Below are positions 43,578-52,134 of a DNA stretch of 64,000 bases, piece by piece. Position 1 is the stretch's first letter, and every line of letters starts with the position of its first letter. Origin of the DNA: an uncultured Erysipelotrichaceae bacterium (GTDB lineage Bacteria > Bacillota_I > Bacilli_A > Erysipelotrichales > Erysipelotrichaceae); contig CADBEA010000006.1 in NCBI GenBank assembly GCA_902793635.1, positions 1-64,000 on the forward strand. The letters are read 5' to 3'. A model generated the notes under the pieces. It had not been told where the DNA came from and ran no database searches. It saw nothing but the letters and a program-made list of their open reading frames with translations. A program made the position numbers and the translations under genes.

Positions 43578-45872
43578 TTAAGCGTTGATTCCCTTGAAGG
43601 TATATTCGTCGAGTGCTTCTTTCTTCGCCTTCTTCTTTTTGCTGCCCTTGTCCTTCGGTGTGAAGTGCGTTCTGGCATAGCGCCATACCGCCGGAGCGAT
43701 GAAGATGGATGAGAAGGTACCGGCGATCAGACCGACAAACATCGCGAAGATGAATGTGAAGATCGCATTCGAACCGATGGCCAGCATGACTACGACCGGC
43801 AGCATGGTTGAAATGGAGCTGTAAATGGACATCTTGATCGTCGCATCCATGGAATCGTTGGTGATGCGCTTGTAGTCTTCATCCTTGAGGCGTCCCTTGA
43901 CAGTGTTCATGGTTTCACGGACACGGTCGAAGACGACGATCGAGTTGTTGATGGAGTAACCGATGATCGTCAGCAATACGGAGATCAGTTCGGTATTGAC
44001 TTCCAGCCGCAGGATGCCGAAGACAGCAAGCACGATCAGGACGTCATGAACCAGCGCCACGATACAGCCGAGGGCGTAATCCCATTCATAGCGGAACGTG
44101 ACATACAGCATCATTGCGATCCAGGCAACAAGTGTCAGGATGACCGCGTTTCTGACCAGGTCACGGCCGACGACCGGAGTGACGACGTTGTCGCCCGGCT
44201 CTTCGCCGTATTTCTCATTGAAGGCGCTCTTGATTTCCTTGAGCTGATCGGTCGTGAGGGATGTCTTGGTTGTCGCGTAAACGGCGTTTTCACCGCTGGA
44301 CTGATATTTGAAATCACTGTAGCCGAGTTCCTGGAATGTCGCATCGACATCCTCAACCGTTACCGGCTGTTCGGAACTGACGGTGATACGGGTACCGGAC
44401 GCGAAGTCGATACCGAGGTTCAGGAAGCCTTCGCCTTTTGTCATGTTGACGATACCGAAGATCAGTGCAACAGCAAGAACAGCGATGGAAACCTTCGCAA
44501 ACAGCGGCGATTTCGAAGCGTAATCGAAGTGGTGTGTGCCGGTATAGAACTGGGACTCACCCTTGGAAACATCCGGGATCTGATCTTTCTTGACGGAGAA
44601 TAATTCCGGTCTGCCGTCGGCAATGCCGGAAGAAACGACCAGTTTCAGCAGCCATCTGGACAGCGCGACGTTGACGACCAGCGTCATGACGACGGTGATG
44701 ATCAGCATGGTGGCGAAACCCTTGACGGCGCCATTGCCCCAGATATACATGATCAGGGCGGCGATCAGAGTCGTGAACTGAGCGTCGAAGACAGCCGAGA
44801 AGGACTGCTTCTGACCTTCATCAACCGCACTGCGGACACTTCTGCCCTTGTATAATTCCTGACGGATACGTTCGTAGCTGATGATATTCGCGTCGACTGT
44901 CATACCGACACCAAGCACCAGTGCGCCGATGCCGCTCAGTGTGAAGATCGCACCCATGGCTGTATAAAGGCCGAATACGCACCAGATATAGAACACCAGC
45001 ATGACAGCGGCGACAATACCCGGCAGTCTGTATTTAAAGATGATGAACAGCATGATCAGCGCGATGCCGATGGCACCGGCCAGCGCAGTCTTGCTGAGAG
45101 CGTCCTGTCCGAACTGAGCCGAAACGACGTTGGAGGAAATCTCGGTGAGTTTGACAGGCAGCGAACCGGAGTTGATCAGATTGGCCATCGTTCTGGCTTC
45201 CGCTTCGGTGAAATTGCCCTGGATAATGCAGTCATCGGAAAGTGTCTGACGGACGGTAGCGGCGGATACATACTTCGGTTCTTCACCGGCTGCCGCTTTC
45301 TGTGCTTCGGCGGCGTAAGTATCTCCCTCTTCCCAGTCGAGCCAGATGACCATCATGTTCTGGCCATTGCCGCGGGTCGAGATGTCGCTTGTGATCTCGG
45401 CGAATTTGTCATTGTCGGCAATACCGAGGAAAACGATCGGCTGTCCGTCCTGATAGGACAGAGAAGCGCCGCCTTCCTTCAGAATGCTGGCATCCGCAAG
45501 TTCGACGTCATTTATGTCACGGAATGTCAGGTTGGCTGTCGTACCGATCATCTCACGGGCTGATTCCGGATCTTCGACACCGGCCAGCTGGATACGGATG
45601 CGGTTATCGCCTTCGACGGCGATCATCGGCTCACTGACACCGAGGACATTGATACGTTTGGAAATGCTGTTGGTGACAGCTGTCATATCGACTTCGGCGC
45701 TCTCACCGTTCAGCGGTGTTGCTTCATAGAGAATTTCGAATCCGCCCTGCAGATCCAGGCCGAGATTCAGGCTGTTTTTAATGGTGTTGAATGTTGTCGC
45801 AACCAGTACCATGATGGCTGCGGCGACAGCGAGGAATATTGCCAGATTCCCCTTTTTCGCACTGTTATTCAT
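43578..45872 (-). CDS. secDF: Fused SecDF protein translocase accessory subunit
   Basis: A 764-residue membrane protein joining SecD (about 1-430) and SecF (about 460-740), as in Bacillus. It uses the proton motive force to help SecYEG release exported proteins. SecD shows GLDLQGGFE and a large extracellular loop; SecF shows NLGIDFASGT. About twelve transmembrane helices are expected, and the C-terminus is Lys-rich. The ATG at 45872 follows GGAGG, which overlaps the end of comN. It is the partner of the exported foldases and HtrA in this window. Confidence 0.95.
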   Translation of the reverse strand: MNNSAKKGNLAIFLAVAAAIMVLVATTFNTIKNSLNLGLDLQGGFEILYEATPLNGESAEVDMTAVTNSISKRINVLGVSEPMIAVEGDNRIRIQLAGVEDPESAREMIGTTANLTFRDINDVELADASILKEGGASLSYQDGQPIVFLGIADNDKFAEITSDISTRGNGQNMMVIWLDWEEGDTYAAEAQKAAAGEEPKYVSAATVRQTLSDDCIIQGNFTEAEARTMANLINSGSLPVKLTEISSNVVSAQFGQDALSKTALAGAIGIALIMLFIIFKYRLPGIVAAVMLVFYIWCVFGLYTAMGAIFTLSGIGALVLGVGMTVDANIISYERIRQELYKGRSVRSAVDEGQKQSFSAVFDAQFTTLIAALIMYIWGNGAVKGFATMLIITVVMTLVVNVALSRWLLKLVVSSGIADGRPELFSVKKDQIPDVSKGESQFYTGTHHFDYASKSPLFAKVSIAVLAVALIFGIVNMTKGEGFLNLGIDFASGTRITVSSEQPVTVEDVDATFQELGYSDFKYQSSGENAVYATTKTSLTTDQLKEIKSAFNEKYGEEPGDNVVTPVVGRDLVRNAVILTLVAWIAMMLYVTFRYEWDYALGCIVALVHDVLIVLAVFGILRLEVNTELISVLLTIIGYSINNSIVVFDRVRETMNTVKGRLKDEDYKRITNDSMDATIKMSIYSSISTMLPVVVMLAIGSNAIFTFIFAMFVGLIAGTFSSIFIAPAVWRYARTHFTPKDKGSKKKKAKKEALDEYTFKGINA

Positions 45873-45876
45873 ACTT

Positions 45877-46164
45877 CTATCCTCCAATGATATCCGAGAA
45901 ATCTTCTATCGACTGATGCGCTCCGTCGATGACCGCCCGGCTTGACATAAAGCGGACGATATCATCAGCGGGCACCGATAATATTTCATTCGCGGCATCA
46001 TGCAGGGTAAGCGGTACGCTTTTCTTCCACAGGCTGCCGGCGAGATAATCCTCGAGATTTCCGTAGTTCAAGGAAGGCAGGCCGTTTCTTTTCAGCTGCT
46101 GAAGCTTGATAACCATCGTCAACTGGACCAGAGTATTGTTGATGTCATATTTCTCTGAATTCAT
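45877..46164 (-). CDS. comN: Post-transcriptional regulator ComN-like
   Basis: A 95-residue small protein of the ComN/YrzD family, whose gene lies next to secDF in Bacillus. ComN there acts after transcription on competence genes and interacts with DivIVA. The match here rests on length, position (4 bp before secDF) and the L-x-L-x-D-A-A-N-E-I-L and D-I-V-R-F-M-S-S-R segments. It is a DNA- or RNA-binding-sized helical protein with no transmembrane segment. Confidence 0.75.
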   Translation of the reverse strand: MNSEKYDINNTLVQLTMVIKLQQLKRNGLPSLNYGNLEDYLAGSLWKKSVPLTLHDAANEILSVPADDIVRFMSSRAVIDGAHQSIEDFSDIIGG

Positions 46165-46187
46165 GCCTTCCTCCTTGCAATTTATGT

Positions 46188-46196
46188 ATTATAGCA
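46188..46196 (-). promoter_or_regulatory. comN-secDF promoter (extended -10)
   Basis: TGCTATAAT on the minus strand, 24 bases before the comN start, with no good -35 box. AAGGAGG follows near the ATG. Confidence 0.55.
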
Positions 46197-46226
46197 AAAA
46201 TCTTCGTATTTTTATTACAAAAGATA

Positions 46227-46249
46227 TAAAAAAACTGCCCGCAGGCAGT
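46227..46249 (-). terminator. Terminator of the mraZ-mraY cluster
   Basis: Minus-strand ACTGCC-TGCG-GGCAGT followed by seven or more T residues, shortly after the mraY stop. It shows that the division/wall cluster ends here. Confidence 0.88.
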
Positions 46250-46261
46250 AATTGTGTTTTT

Positions 46262-47224
46262 TCAGTGCAGACCGACCCAGAGACCCAGGGCTGCCATGAC
46301 TGCTTCGGCGATCCAGAACATCCTGACGATATTCTGCTCAGCCATGCCGCGCAGGCGGAACGCGTAGTGAATCGGTGTATAGCTGAAGATGCGGCGGTGA
46401 ATCGTTTTGACGGCCAGCACCTGCAGAATGACGCTCATCGTTTCAAGAACCGGCACACCGGCGATCAGGATCAGAAGCAGTTCCGTCTTGGTCACCATCG
46501 CACAGGCCGCAAGTGCACCGCCCAGGGCGAGAGCGCCGCTGTCACCCATGAACACCTTCGCCGGTTTCTTATTGTAATAAAGATAGCCGGCCAGAGCACC
46601 CATCAGAGTCACGATAAACATCTGCAGTCCGTCCCTGCCCTGCAGGAAAGCGAAGACAAGATACGGAATAAAGGCAATGAAGGAAACACCGGCGGCGAGT
46701 CCGTCCATACCGTCCGTCAGATTGACGGCATTGGATGCACCGGCAAACATGAACAGGATCAGCAGGAAGTACCACCAGCCGAGATGAATCACGTGGCCGG
46801 TGAACGGAATGATCACTTCCAGTTTCGCGTGTGAGCGGTACAGGAAGAAGAATACGACCGCCAGCAGGATCTGCAGACCCAGCTTGTGGGAAGCCTTCAG
46901 ACCGTCATTGTTCTTCTTGATGGCAATCAGGTAGTCATCGATGAAGCCGATGATGCCGTAGCCGACAAAGGCGAGAATGACGATCCATATATCAAGATCA
47001 CCGCGGGCCTCACGGGATGCCAGCAGCGTTACGATGACCGGAACGATAATGAAGAGGATACCGCCCATGATCGGGGTGCCGGCTTTCTTCTGATCTTCCG
47101 GCAGCGCGTATTCACTGACTGACTGCCTGAGGCTCTGCTGTTTTAAAAATTTTATAAAGGCGGGCATGACGATCAGCACCATGATCATGCTGACAAGAAA
47201 GCCCAATAAAAGTTTAACTGGCAT
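46262..47224 (-). CDS. mraY: Phospho-N-acetylmuramoyl-pentapeptide transferase MraY
   Basis: A 320-residue integral membrane enzyme making lipid I from UDP-MurNAc-pentapeptide and undecaprenyl phosphate. About ten transmembrane helices are expected. Conserved blocks are GTPIMGGILF, the aspartates in GFIDDYL, NLTDGMDGLAAG and KVFMGDSGALALG. GGAGG precedes the ATG. It is the last gene of the cluster; murD, ftsW and murG, which often follow, are absent. Confidence 0.97.
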   Translation of the reverse strand: MPVKLLLGFLVSMIMVLIVMPAFIKFLKQQSLRQSVSEYALPEDQKKAGTPIMGGILFIIVPVIVTLLASREARGDLDIWIVILAFVGYGIIGFIDDYLIAIKKNNDGLKASHKLGLQILLAVVFFFLYRSHAKLEVIIPFTGHVIHLGWWYFLLILFMFAGASNAVNLTDGMDGLAAGVSFIAFIPYLVFAFLQGRDGLQMFIVTLMGALAGYLYYNKKPAKVFMGDSGALALGGALAACAMVTKTELLLILIAGVPVLETMSVILQVLAVKTIHRRIFSYTPIHYAFRLRGMAEQNIVRMFWIAEAVMAALGLWVGLH

Positions 47225-47260
47225 GGAACCCTCCGCGTACTACAATAACACATTATTTTT

Positions 47261-49447
47261 CTACTGAAAAACAACTTCTATCTGTGTTCCTCTGGAAACG
47301 GCGGTTCCGCCTGGTATATTCTGCGATACAACTTTGCCGTCACCGCTCAGTTTGAAGCCGAATCCGGTGACTGCCCAGAGGGCGCTGACGTCCTTTCTGG
47401 TCCAGCCGGTCATGTCCGGCAGGATGAAGCCGCCGGTATCCGTCAGCAGGAAAACTTTCTGGCCGCTGGTGAGGATGCCTTCCTCCCGCGGATACTGGTC
47501 GATTACGTTGTTTCCTTCCCCGAGGACGATGATTTCCGTCTCGGTTCCGGCCAGCCGGTTCTCTGCGAAGGATACGCTGTGATTGAGAAGTGAAGGCATG
47601 CTGAAGGTCTTCACTTCGTCGACCGGTGCCAGCGGTGAATCGCCGGTGCCGGTGGAATCGTCGCTGAAGCCGTAGGTCATCGCGACTTTGCGGATAAAGG
47701 ATGTTGCCGCGTCGGTATTGTAATGCGCGTCACTGTTGTAAGCCGCGTCAAATGCGAAGTAGACAAGCACCTGGGGATTGTCTGCCGGCAATGCCGCCAT
47801 GACGGAATAGAGGTACTTGCTTTCCGTATAGTGACCGTTCTCGGCCATTTCCGCGGTACCTGTCTTGGCGATGATCCGGCACTCGGGGATGCGGTACCAG
47901 CGGGCCACACCGTCGTCGTCATTGACGCTGCGGTAAAGAAGGCCCTGCACCTGTCTGGCGGTTTCTTCCGTGATCGGTTCCCCTACCACTTCCGTCTTTG
48001 CTTTGTAAATGACGGTATTGTCATAGGCATCGCGGATGGAATCGACGAAATGCGGCTTGATCATCTGGCCGTTGCCGAAGATGGCACTGTAAGCCTGCAT
48101 CATCTGCAGCATCGTCACGGTTGAACCCTGACCGAAGGAAAGCGCGACTTTTTCAGCCGGCCATGTGAAGTTCAATGTTCCCCATGCTTCCGGCAGGCCG
48201 TCGGTTTCGACCGGTTCAAAGAAATGGAATTTCTTCATATATTCAAGATGAATGTCCGGATTGATGACTTCGTTCTGGACAATGGCGGTTACCGTGTTCA
48301 GCGAGAAGATCAGACCGTGGTCGACGTCGATCTCGCCCCACATGCGCTCATTCGCGTTGTATACGCATCCGTAGTTGTCACCGCTGTAGGTGCGCACCGG
48401 ATTGTTGTTTTCGTCGGCGGTAAAGCAGTACTGGTTGCCGTCAGCGGTCATCGAAGGATCGTAATTGCCTTCATTGATGGCGGCAGCGTAGGTAAAGGAT
48501 TTCAATGTCGAACCCGGCTCGTAGGCCAGCTGGGCGCCGATATTGTTGTATTCGGTAATGTTTTCAAGCGTGTTCGGATCAAAGGTCGGTGACTGGCCCC
48601 AGGCAATGATATTGCCGGTGGCGATTTCCATCGCCCCGCCCCAGACACGGGTCGAACCGAACTGGTCGGCAGCGGCGCTCATCGCCTCTTCCAGACTCGT
48701 CTGAATGCCGGCATCGAGGGTCAGCGTGACATTGTTGCCGTTGGTGGCTGAAACGATCGTTTCCTTCATGCCCGGCAGTACATAGCCGTTTTTATCTACC
48801 TGATAGGTACGGGTGCCGTCCTTGCCGGCCAGATAGTTATCAAGATAGAGTTCCAGTCCCATCTGTCCGACGGTGCTGCCGTTTTCGTCCGTCTGGGCAT
48901 AACCGATCAGGTTGCTGGCGAAGACGGAATTCGGATACATGCGCTGAATCGAATCGGTAAAGCCGATACCCGGCAGGTTGTAGCTTTCAATTTCATCCTT
49001 AATAGATTTGGAAAGACGGCGGCCGTTGTTGCCGAGTTCGGTCTGGAAGCGGCCGTCCACTTCATACAGTTTCAGATAATCAAGAACTTCCTCATATTCC
49101 ATATGAAGCAGCGGTGCGAGGATCTTCGCGGTCTTTTCCTTGTCCTTTACATAGGCGATCTCACCTTCCAGGGCGACCCGGTTGGGATCGAGAATGCAGT
49201 AGATGTTGTAAGTCTTGCTGTCCTGGGCAATGACGTTGCCGCCGCGGTCATAAATGGTGCCGCGCATCGCCTTCATGACTTCCGTTACCGTATTGGAATT
49301 GTCAACGTAAGGCGTCAGGTCGGAACCGGAACGCATATGACGGCGTCCTATAGAAACGACAAAAACATCGGAGGCAAGTAATACGAATGCCGCCAATGTT
49401 ACGAAAGCGATCTCTCTTAATGAATGGTTACGCTTTCTGCGTACCAT
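47261..49447 (-). CDS. ftsI: Class B penicillin-binding protein (division transpeptidase)
   Basis: A 728-residue septal-type transpeptidase. One N-terminal membrane anchor (about 12-32) precedes a dimerisation domain. The transpeptidase domain has S-x-x-K in YEPGSTLKSFT, S-x-N in FSLNTVT and K-T-G in IAKTGTAE. Two C-terminal PASTA repeats follow (about 600-728, ending TQIEVVFQ), as in PBP2x-like enzymes. Downstream of ftsL in mraZ-rsmH-ftsL-ftsI-mraY, it is almost certainly the divisome PBP. PASTA repeats here and in PrkC suggest shared control. Confidence 0.95.
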   Translation of the reverse strand: MVRRKRNHSLREIAFVTLAAFVLLASDVFVVSIGRRHMRSGSDLTPYVDNSNTVTEVMKAMRGTIYDRGGNVIAQDSKTYNIYCILDPNRVALEGEIAYVKDKEKTAKILAPLLHMEYEEVLDYLKLYEVDGRFQTELGNNGRRLSKSIKDEIESYNLPGIGFTDSIQRMYPNSVFASNLIGYAQTDENGSTVGQMGLELYLDNYLAGKDGTRTYQVDKNGYVLPGMKETIVSATNGNNVTLTLDAGIQTSLEEAMSAAADQFGSTRVWGGAMEIATGNIIAWGQSPTFDPNTLENITEYNNIGAQLAYEPGSTLKSFTYAAAINEGNYDPSMTADGNQYCFTADENNNPVRTYSGDNYGCVYNANERMWGEIDVDHGLIFSLNTVTAIVQNEVINPDIHLEYMKKFHFFEPVETDGLPEAWGTLNFTWPAEKVALSFGQGSTVTMLQMMQAYSAIFGNGQMIKPHFVDSIRDAYDNTVIYKAKTEVVGEPITEETARQVQGLLYRSVNDDDGVARWYRIPECRIIAKTGTAEMAENGHYTESKYLYSVMAALPADNPQVLVYFAFDAAYNSDAHYNTDAATSFIRKVAMTYGFSDDSTGTGDSPLAPVDEVKTFSMPSLLNHSVSFAENRLAGTETEIIVLGEGNNVIDQYPREEGILTSGQKVFLLTDTGGFILPDMTGWTRKDVSALWAVTGFGFKLSGDGKVVSQNIPGGTAVSRGTQIEVVFQ

Positions 49448-49449
49448 GG

Positions 49450-49773
49450 TTATTCTCCGTCTTCAGAACTGTCGCTGGTGATGGTGATAATTGCGTCCTG
49501 ATTTCTGCTCATGCCGTTGTTGGCTGCGATGTCATCGACACGCTCAGCCGAGGCAAGCTGGGAGATTTCCACTTCAATGGCATCGTTCTGAGTCTCGAGA
49601 ACGGCGATCTGTGATGTGATCTCCTGTTTTCTGGCACTCAGTTCATTGTTGTATGAGCGCAGGAACAATGAGCTGGCAAGGTACAGTAAAGCTGAAAATA
49701 AAAACAGTGTTACGGAAAATGTCAGAATTCTTAAAGATTTCTTGCCCTTTTTACGCTTAACGATCTTTGCCAT
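49450..49773 (-). CDS. ftsL: Cell division protein FtsL
   Basis: A 107-residue bitopic protein: basic cytoplasmic N-terminus (KRKKGKK), one transmembrane helix (about 15-38), then a leucine-zipper-like coiled coil (about 40-85) and an acidic tail. Sequence similarity among FtsL proteins is low, so the call leans on topology and on the position between rsmH and the division PBP. It links FtsI and FtsW to the early divisome. Confidence 0.88.
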   Translation of the reverse strand: MAKIVKRKKGKKSLRILTFSVTLFLFSALLYLASSLFLRSYNNELSARKQEITSQIAVLETQNDAIEVEISQLASAERVDDIAANNGMSRNQDAIITITSDSSEDGE

Positions 49774-49784
49774 ATCTACGTCCC

Positions 49785-50714
49785 TTATACTCTTTCTATT
49801 ACCCGCAGCTTCGCGCTGTGGGACCGGTTGTTCTCTGCAAGTTCTTCCGCCTGAGCTGCCACCGGTTTTTTTGTTACCAGATGGAAGGAGGCCTGCTCCA
49901 TTTGTTCAGCTTTGATCGGCAGTCGCGGCTCAACAAACGGAGCAGTGGAATAACTTTTAAACATATTCTTGACGATCCTGTCCTCCAGTGAATGGAACGT
50001 AATAACGGCACATCTGCCGCCCGGTGCGAGCAGATGCAAGGCATCGTCAAGACCCTTCTCAAGGGCTCCGAGTTCATCGTTTACTTCGATGCGCAGAGCC
50101 TGAAATGTCTGTTTTGCTGGGTGACCTTTCTTGCGGAGTTCCTTTTCCGGCATGGCGGAACGGATGACGTCCACCAACTGAAAGGTCGTTTCGATCGGAG
50201 CAGCTTCCCTCTCTCTGACTATGGCCCTAGCGATGCTTGCCGCATAACGCTCTTCGCCATAGTCTTTGAGGATGCGGATCAGATCCGCCAGGTCATAGCT
50301 GTTCACGATCTGGTATGCGTCCTTTTCCTGCTGAAGATCCATGCGCATGTCCAGCCTGGCGTCGAAACGGTAGCTGAAGCCGCGGGAAGGATCATCAAAC
50401 TGCGGAGAACTGACACCAAGATCCAGCATGATTCCATCGACCCTTTCGATCCCGCGTTTATGAAGTTCCTCCTTCATAGACCGAAAGTCGTTATGGATCA
50501 TGGTGATCCTGTCCAGGCAGTCCGCCAGGTTTACAGCGGATTCCTTTAATGCCTGCTCATCCTTATCGAATGCATACAGGTGTCCTGTTGTAAGCTTCGA
50601 GATCAGAGCACCGGCATGACCGCCCCTTCCGAGGGTTCCGTCAACGTAGGTTCCTTGCGGCCTGACGTTAAGCAGATCGATCGTTTCATGGAGCAGAACG
50701 CTGGTATGCTGCAT
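49785..50714 (-). CDS. rsmH: 16S rRNA (cytosine1402-N4)-methyltransferase RsmH
   Basis: A 309-residue SAM methyltransferase (formerly MraW) modifying C1402 in the decoding site. MQHTSVLLHETIDLL, the SAM loop YVDGTLGRGGHAGALIS, the DLGVSSPQFD motif and the C-terminal ITFHSLEDRIVK are diagnostic. It shares one base with mraZ (TAATG). Confidence 0.97.
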   Translation of the reverse strand: MQHTSVLLHETIDLLNVRPQGTYVDGTLGRGGHAGALISKLTTGHLYAFDKDEQALKESAVNLADCLDRITMIHNDFRSMKEELHKRGIERVDGIMLDLGVSSPQFDDPSRGFSYRFDARLDMRMDLQQEKDAYQIVNSYDLADLIRILKDYGEERYAASIARAIVREREAAPIETTFQLVDVIRSAMPEKELRKKGHPAKQTFQALRIEVNDELGALEKGLDDALHLLAPGGRCAVITFHSLEDRIVKNMFKSYSTAPFVEPRLPIKAEQMEQASFHLVTKKPVAAQAEELAENNRSHSAKLRVIERV

Positions 50715-51151
50715 TACTGCAGAAACTCCGTCAGTGATTCAGCCACGGTCTCGAATGATTCGGATGCTTCCTCATCATAGGTATCCCATGTTTCTTCCGG
50801 CCAGATCTCGACATGGTCGGCGACACCGACGATCACACAGCTCTTTTTGATATTTGCTGTGGCAATCAGAAACTGCGGGAGCTGTATACGTCCCTGGTTA
50901 TCCAAAGAACATTCGACAGCTTTTGATGTCAGACTTCTCAGATATTGACGGGCTTCACGCTTCGTAGCCGGAATTCTTTCCAGCCTGCCGATCATCTCGG
51001 TCCATTTGTCAGCGGTGAAGATCGAAAGGCATCCATCAAGGCCTTTCGTTACGACGAATTCTTCGCCTAACCCATCGCGGAACCTGGCAGGAACGATGAT
51101 TCTGTTTTTGGCATCCAGATTATGTCTGTACTGACCGATAAACATTGTCAT
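50714..51151 (-). CDS. mraZ: Transcriptional regulator MraZ
   Basis: A 145-residue AbrB-like dimer-forming regulator with two SpoVT-type swapped-hairpin repeats (IGQYRHNLDAKNRIIVPARFR and the CSLDNQGRIQLP segment). MraZ binds repeats in front of its own gene and controls the dcw operon. Two starts are possible: ATG at 51151 (4 bases after GGAGG) or at 51145, which matches the usual MF(M/I)G opening. It is first in the cluster. Confidence 0.95.
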   Translation of the reverse strand: MTMFIGQYRHNLDAKNRIIVPARFRDGLGEEFVVTKGLDGCLSIFTADKWTEMIGRLERIPATKREARQYLRSLTSKAVECSLDNQGRIQLPQFLIATANIKKSCVIVGVADHVEIWPEETWDTYDEEASESFETVAESLTEFLQ

Positions 51152-51156
51152 CTATC

Positions 51157-51181
51157 CTCCACTTCTCCCCACTTTCTACCA
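51157..51181 (-). promoter_or_regulatory. Candidate MraZ operator: three TGG repeats at 10-bp period
   Basis: On the minus strand TGGTA, TGGGG and TGGAG recur exactly every ten bases (51181, 51171, 51161), with purine-rich GAAAG and AGAAG between them. MraZ is known to bind tandem TGGGN-type repeats with 5-6 base spacing upstream of mraZ. The last repeat doubles as the mraZ ribosome site (TGGAGG), so binding could also affect translation. Confidence 0.65.
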
Positions 51182-51231
51182 CAATTCTACTACTTCACAG
51201 TGATTTTACAAGAAAAAACGTCAAAAAAGAC

Positions 51232-51257
51232 AAAAAAAGAAGACTTTTTCAGTCTTC
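51232..51257 (-). terminator. rpmF terminator
   Basis: Minus-strand GAAGACT-GAAAA-AGTCTTC followed by seven T residues. It separates yceD-rpmF from mraZ. Confidence 0.88.
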
Positions 51258-51284
51258 CGTTTTTTACCGCTTGTTAAAATCGTC

Positions 51285-51458
51285 TTATTCAGCTTTTGCT
51301 TTGACCGGACCAACGTTGCCGCAGTTCGGGCAGGCATGATGAGGACGCTTCATTTCACCGCATACCGGGCACTTTACCAGTGTCGGAGCAGTCAGCTTGT
51401 AATGCGTTCTTCTCTTATCTCTTCTTGTGCTGGAATTTCTTCTCTGCTGTACAGCCAT
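51285..51458 (-). CDS. rpmF: 50S ribosomal protein L32
   Basis: A 57-residue protein starting MAVQQRRNSSTRRDKRR, with four cysteines in C-P-V-C and C-P-N-C pairs forming the zinc ribbon, so this is the C+ form. AGGAGG lies ten bases before the ATG. It follows yceD, the near-universal pairing in bacteria. Having a zinc-type L32 but a zinc-free L28 in one genome is a small detail of zinc economy. Confidence 0.96.
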   Translation of the reverse strand: MAVQQRRNSSTRRDKRRTHYKLTAPTLVKCPVCGEMKRPHHACPNCGNVGPVKAKAE

Positions 51459-51475
51459 GTATCTGCCACCTCCTG

Positions 51476-51982
51476 TTATTCATTTTCATTGAATTGCTTC
51501 AGTTTCGCCAGACGCGGATCTAAGCGGTCTTTCCGGCTTTCCTGATACTCGGCTTCGCTGTATACCTTCCAGCCGTCGCCTTCGGGATACTCATCTTCAG
51601 CCGCAACCGTCACCTGTAACGGTACTTCCAGCAGAATGTCATCAATGACTGCAGGAAGTAAATCGATGACTTCGTCCGTAACGATACGAACGCCGTCCTC
51701 ATCGCTGTTGATAAAGGAATAGACTTCCTGGCTTTCCGTGTCGAACGGAACTTCGATCTCTTCACCGGTAATCGAATCCGGACAGATCATGATTCCTTCC
51801 ACGTGCAGATCGCACCAGAAGACATTGCCGTCCGCATCCAGGCTTCCGGATCCGTCCGCATGTACGTCAGTGACACCGAGAATACCGCTGTTTCCCGCAA
51901 ATACGGAATCGTCCAGAACGATGTCCTCGTCAAATGTTACACTCTGCGCACCATGCAGAAGTTCAGATCTCGTCCACTTCAA
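51476..51982 (-). CDS. yceD: YceD/DUF177 family protein
   Basis: A 168-residue acidic protein of the DUF177 family, linked to 23S rRNA and large-subunit maturation in plants and bacteria. The C-x-L-x-V-E-G-x-M-x-C stretch is the family's paired-cysteine core. I propose a TTG start at 51982 (then K-W-T-R-S-E-L): GAGGTGG lies at ideal distance from it, whereas the upstream GTG at 51991 lies within that ribosome site. It is transcribed with rpmF from a strong promoter. Confidence 0.9.
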   Translation of the reverse strand: MKWTRSELLHGAQSVTFDEDIVLDDSVFAGNSGILGVTDVHADGSGSLDADGNVFWCDLHVEGIMICPDSITGEEIEVPFDTESQEVYSFINSDEDGVRIVTDEVIDLLPAVIDDILLEVPLQVTVAAEDEYPEGDGWKVYSEAEYQESRKDRLDPRLAKLKQFNENE

Positions 51983-52012
51983 GAAAGCCACCTCGCTCGT
52001 TAACGCTTATAA

Positions 52013-52040
52013 ATTATAGCAAACCGTTTTTCAAAGTCAA
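52013..52040 (-). promoter_or_regulatory. yceD-rpmF promoter
   Basis: Minus-strand TTGACT (52040-52035), 16 bp, TATAAT (52018-52013), with an extended TGC before the -10. It is one of the best promoters in the window, as expected for a ribosomal gene. Confidence 0.8.
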
Positions 52041-52075
52041 CGAAATACCGCATTCTGACGGGGATTTTGGCAACG

Positions 52076-52115
52076 AAAAAGCTGAATGATCCGCTGGGCG
52101 GACCCCTTCAGCTTT
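52076..52115 (-). terminator. Terminator of the alpha/beta hydrolase gene
   Basis: Minus-strand AAAGCTGAA and TTCAGCTTT enclose an inner TCCGC-CCA-GCGGA hairpin, then TTC. It lies 20 bases after the stop. Confidence 0.82.
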
Positions 52116-52134
52116 GCTGTTGTACTGAATACGA

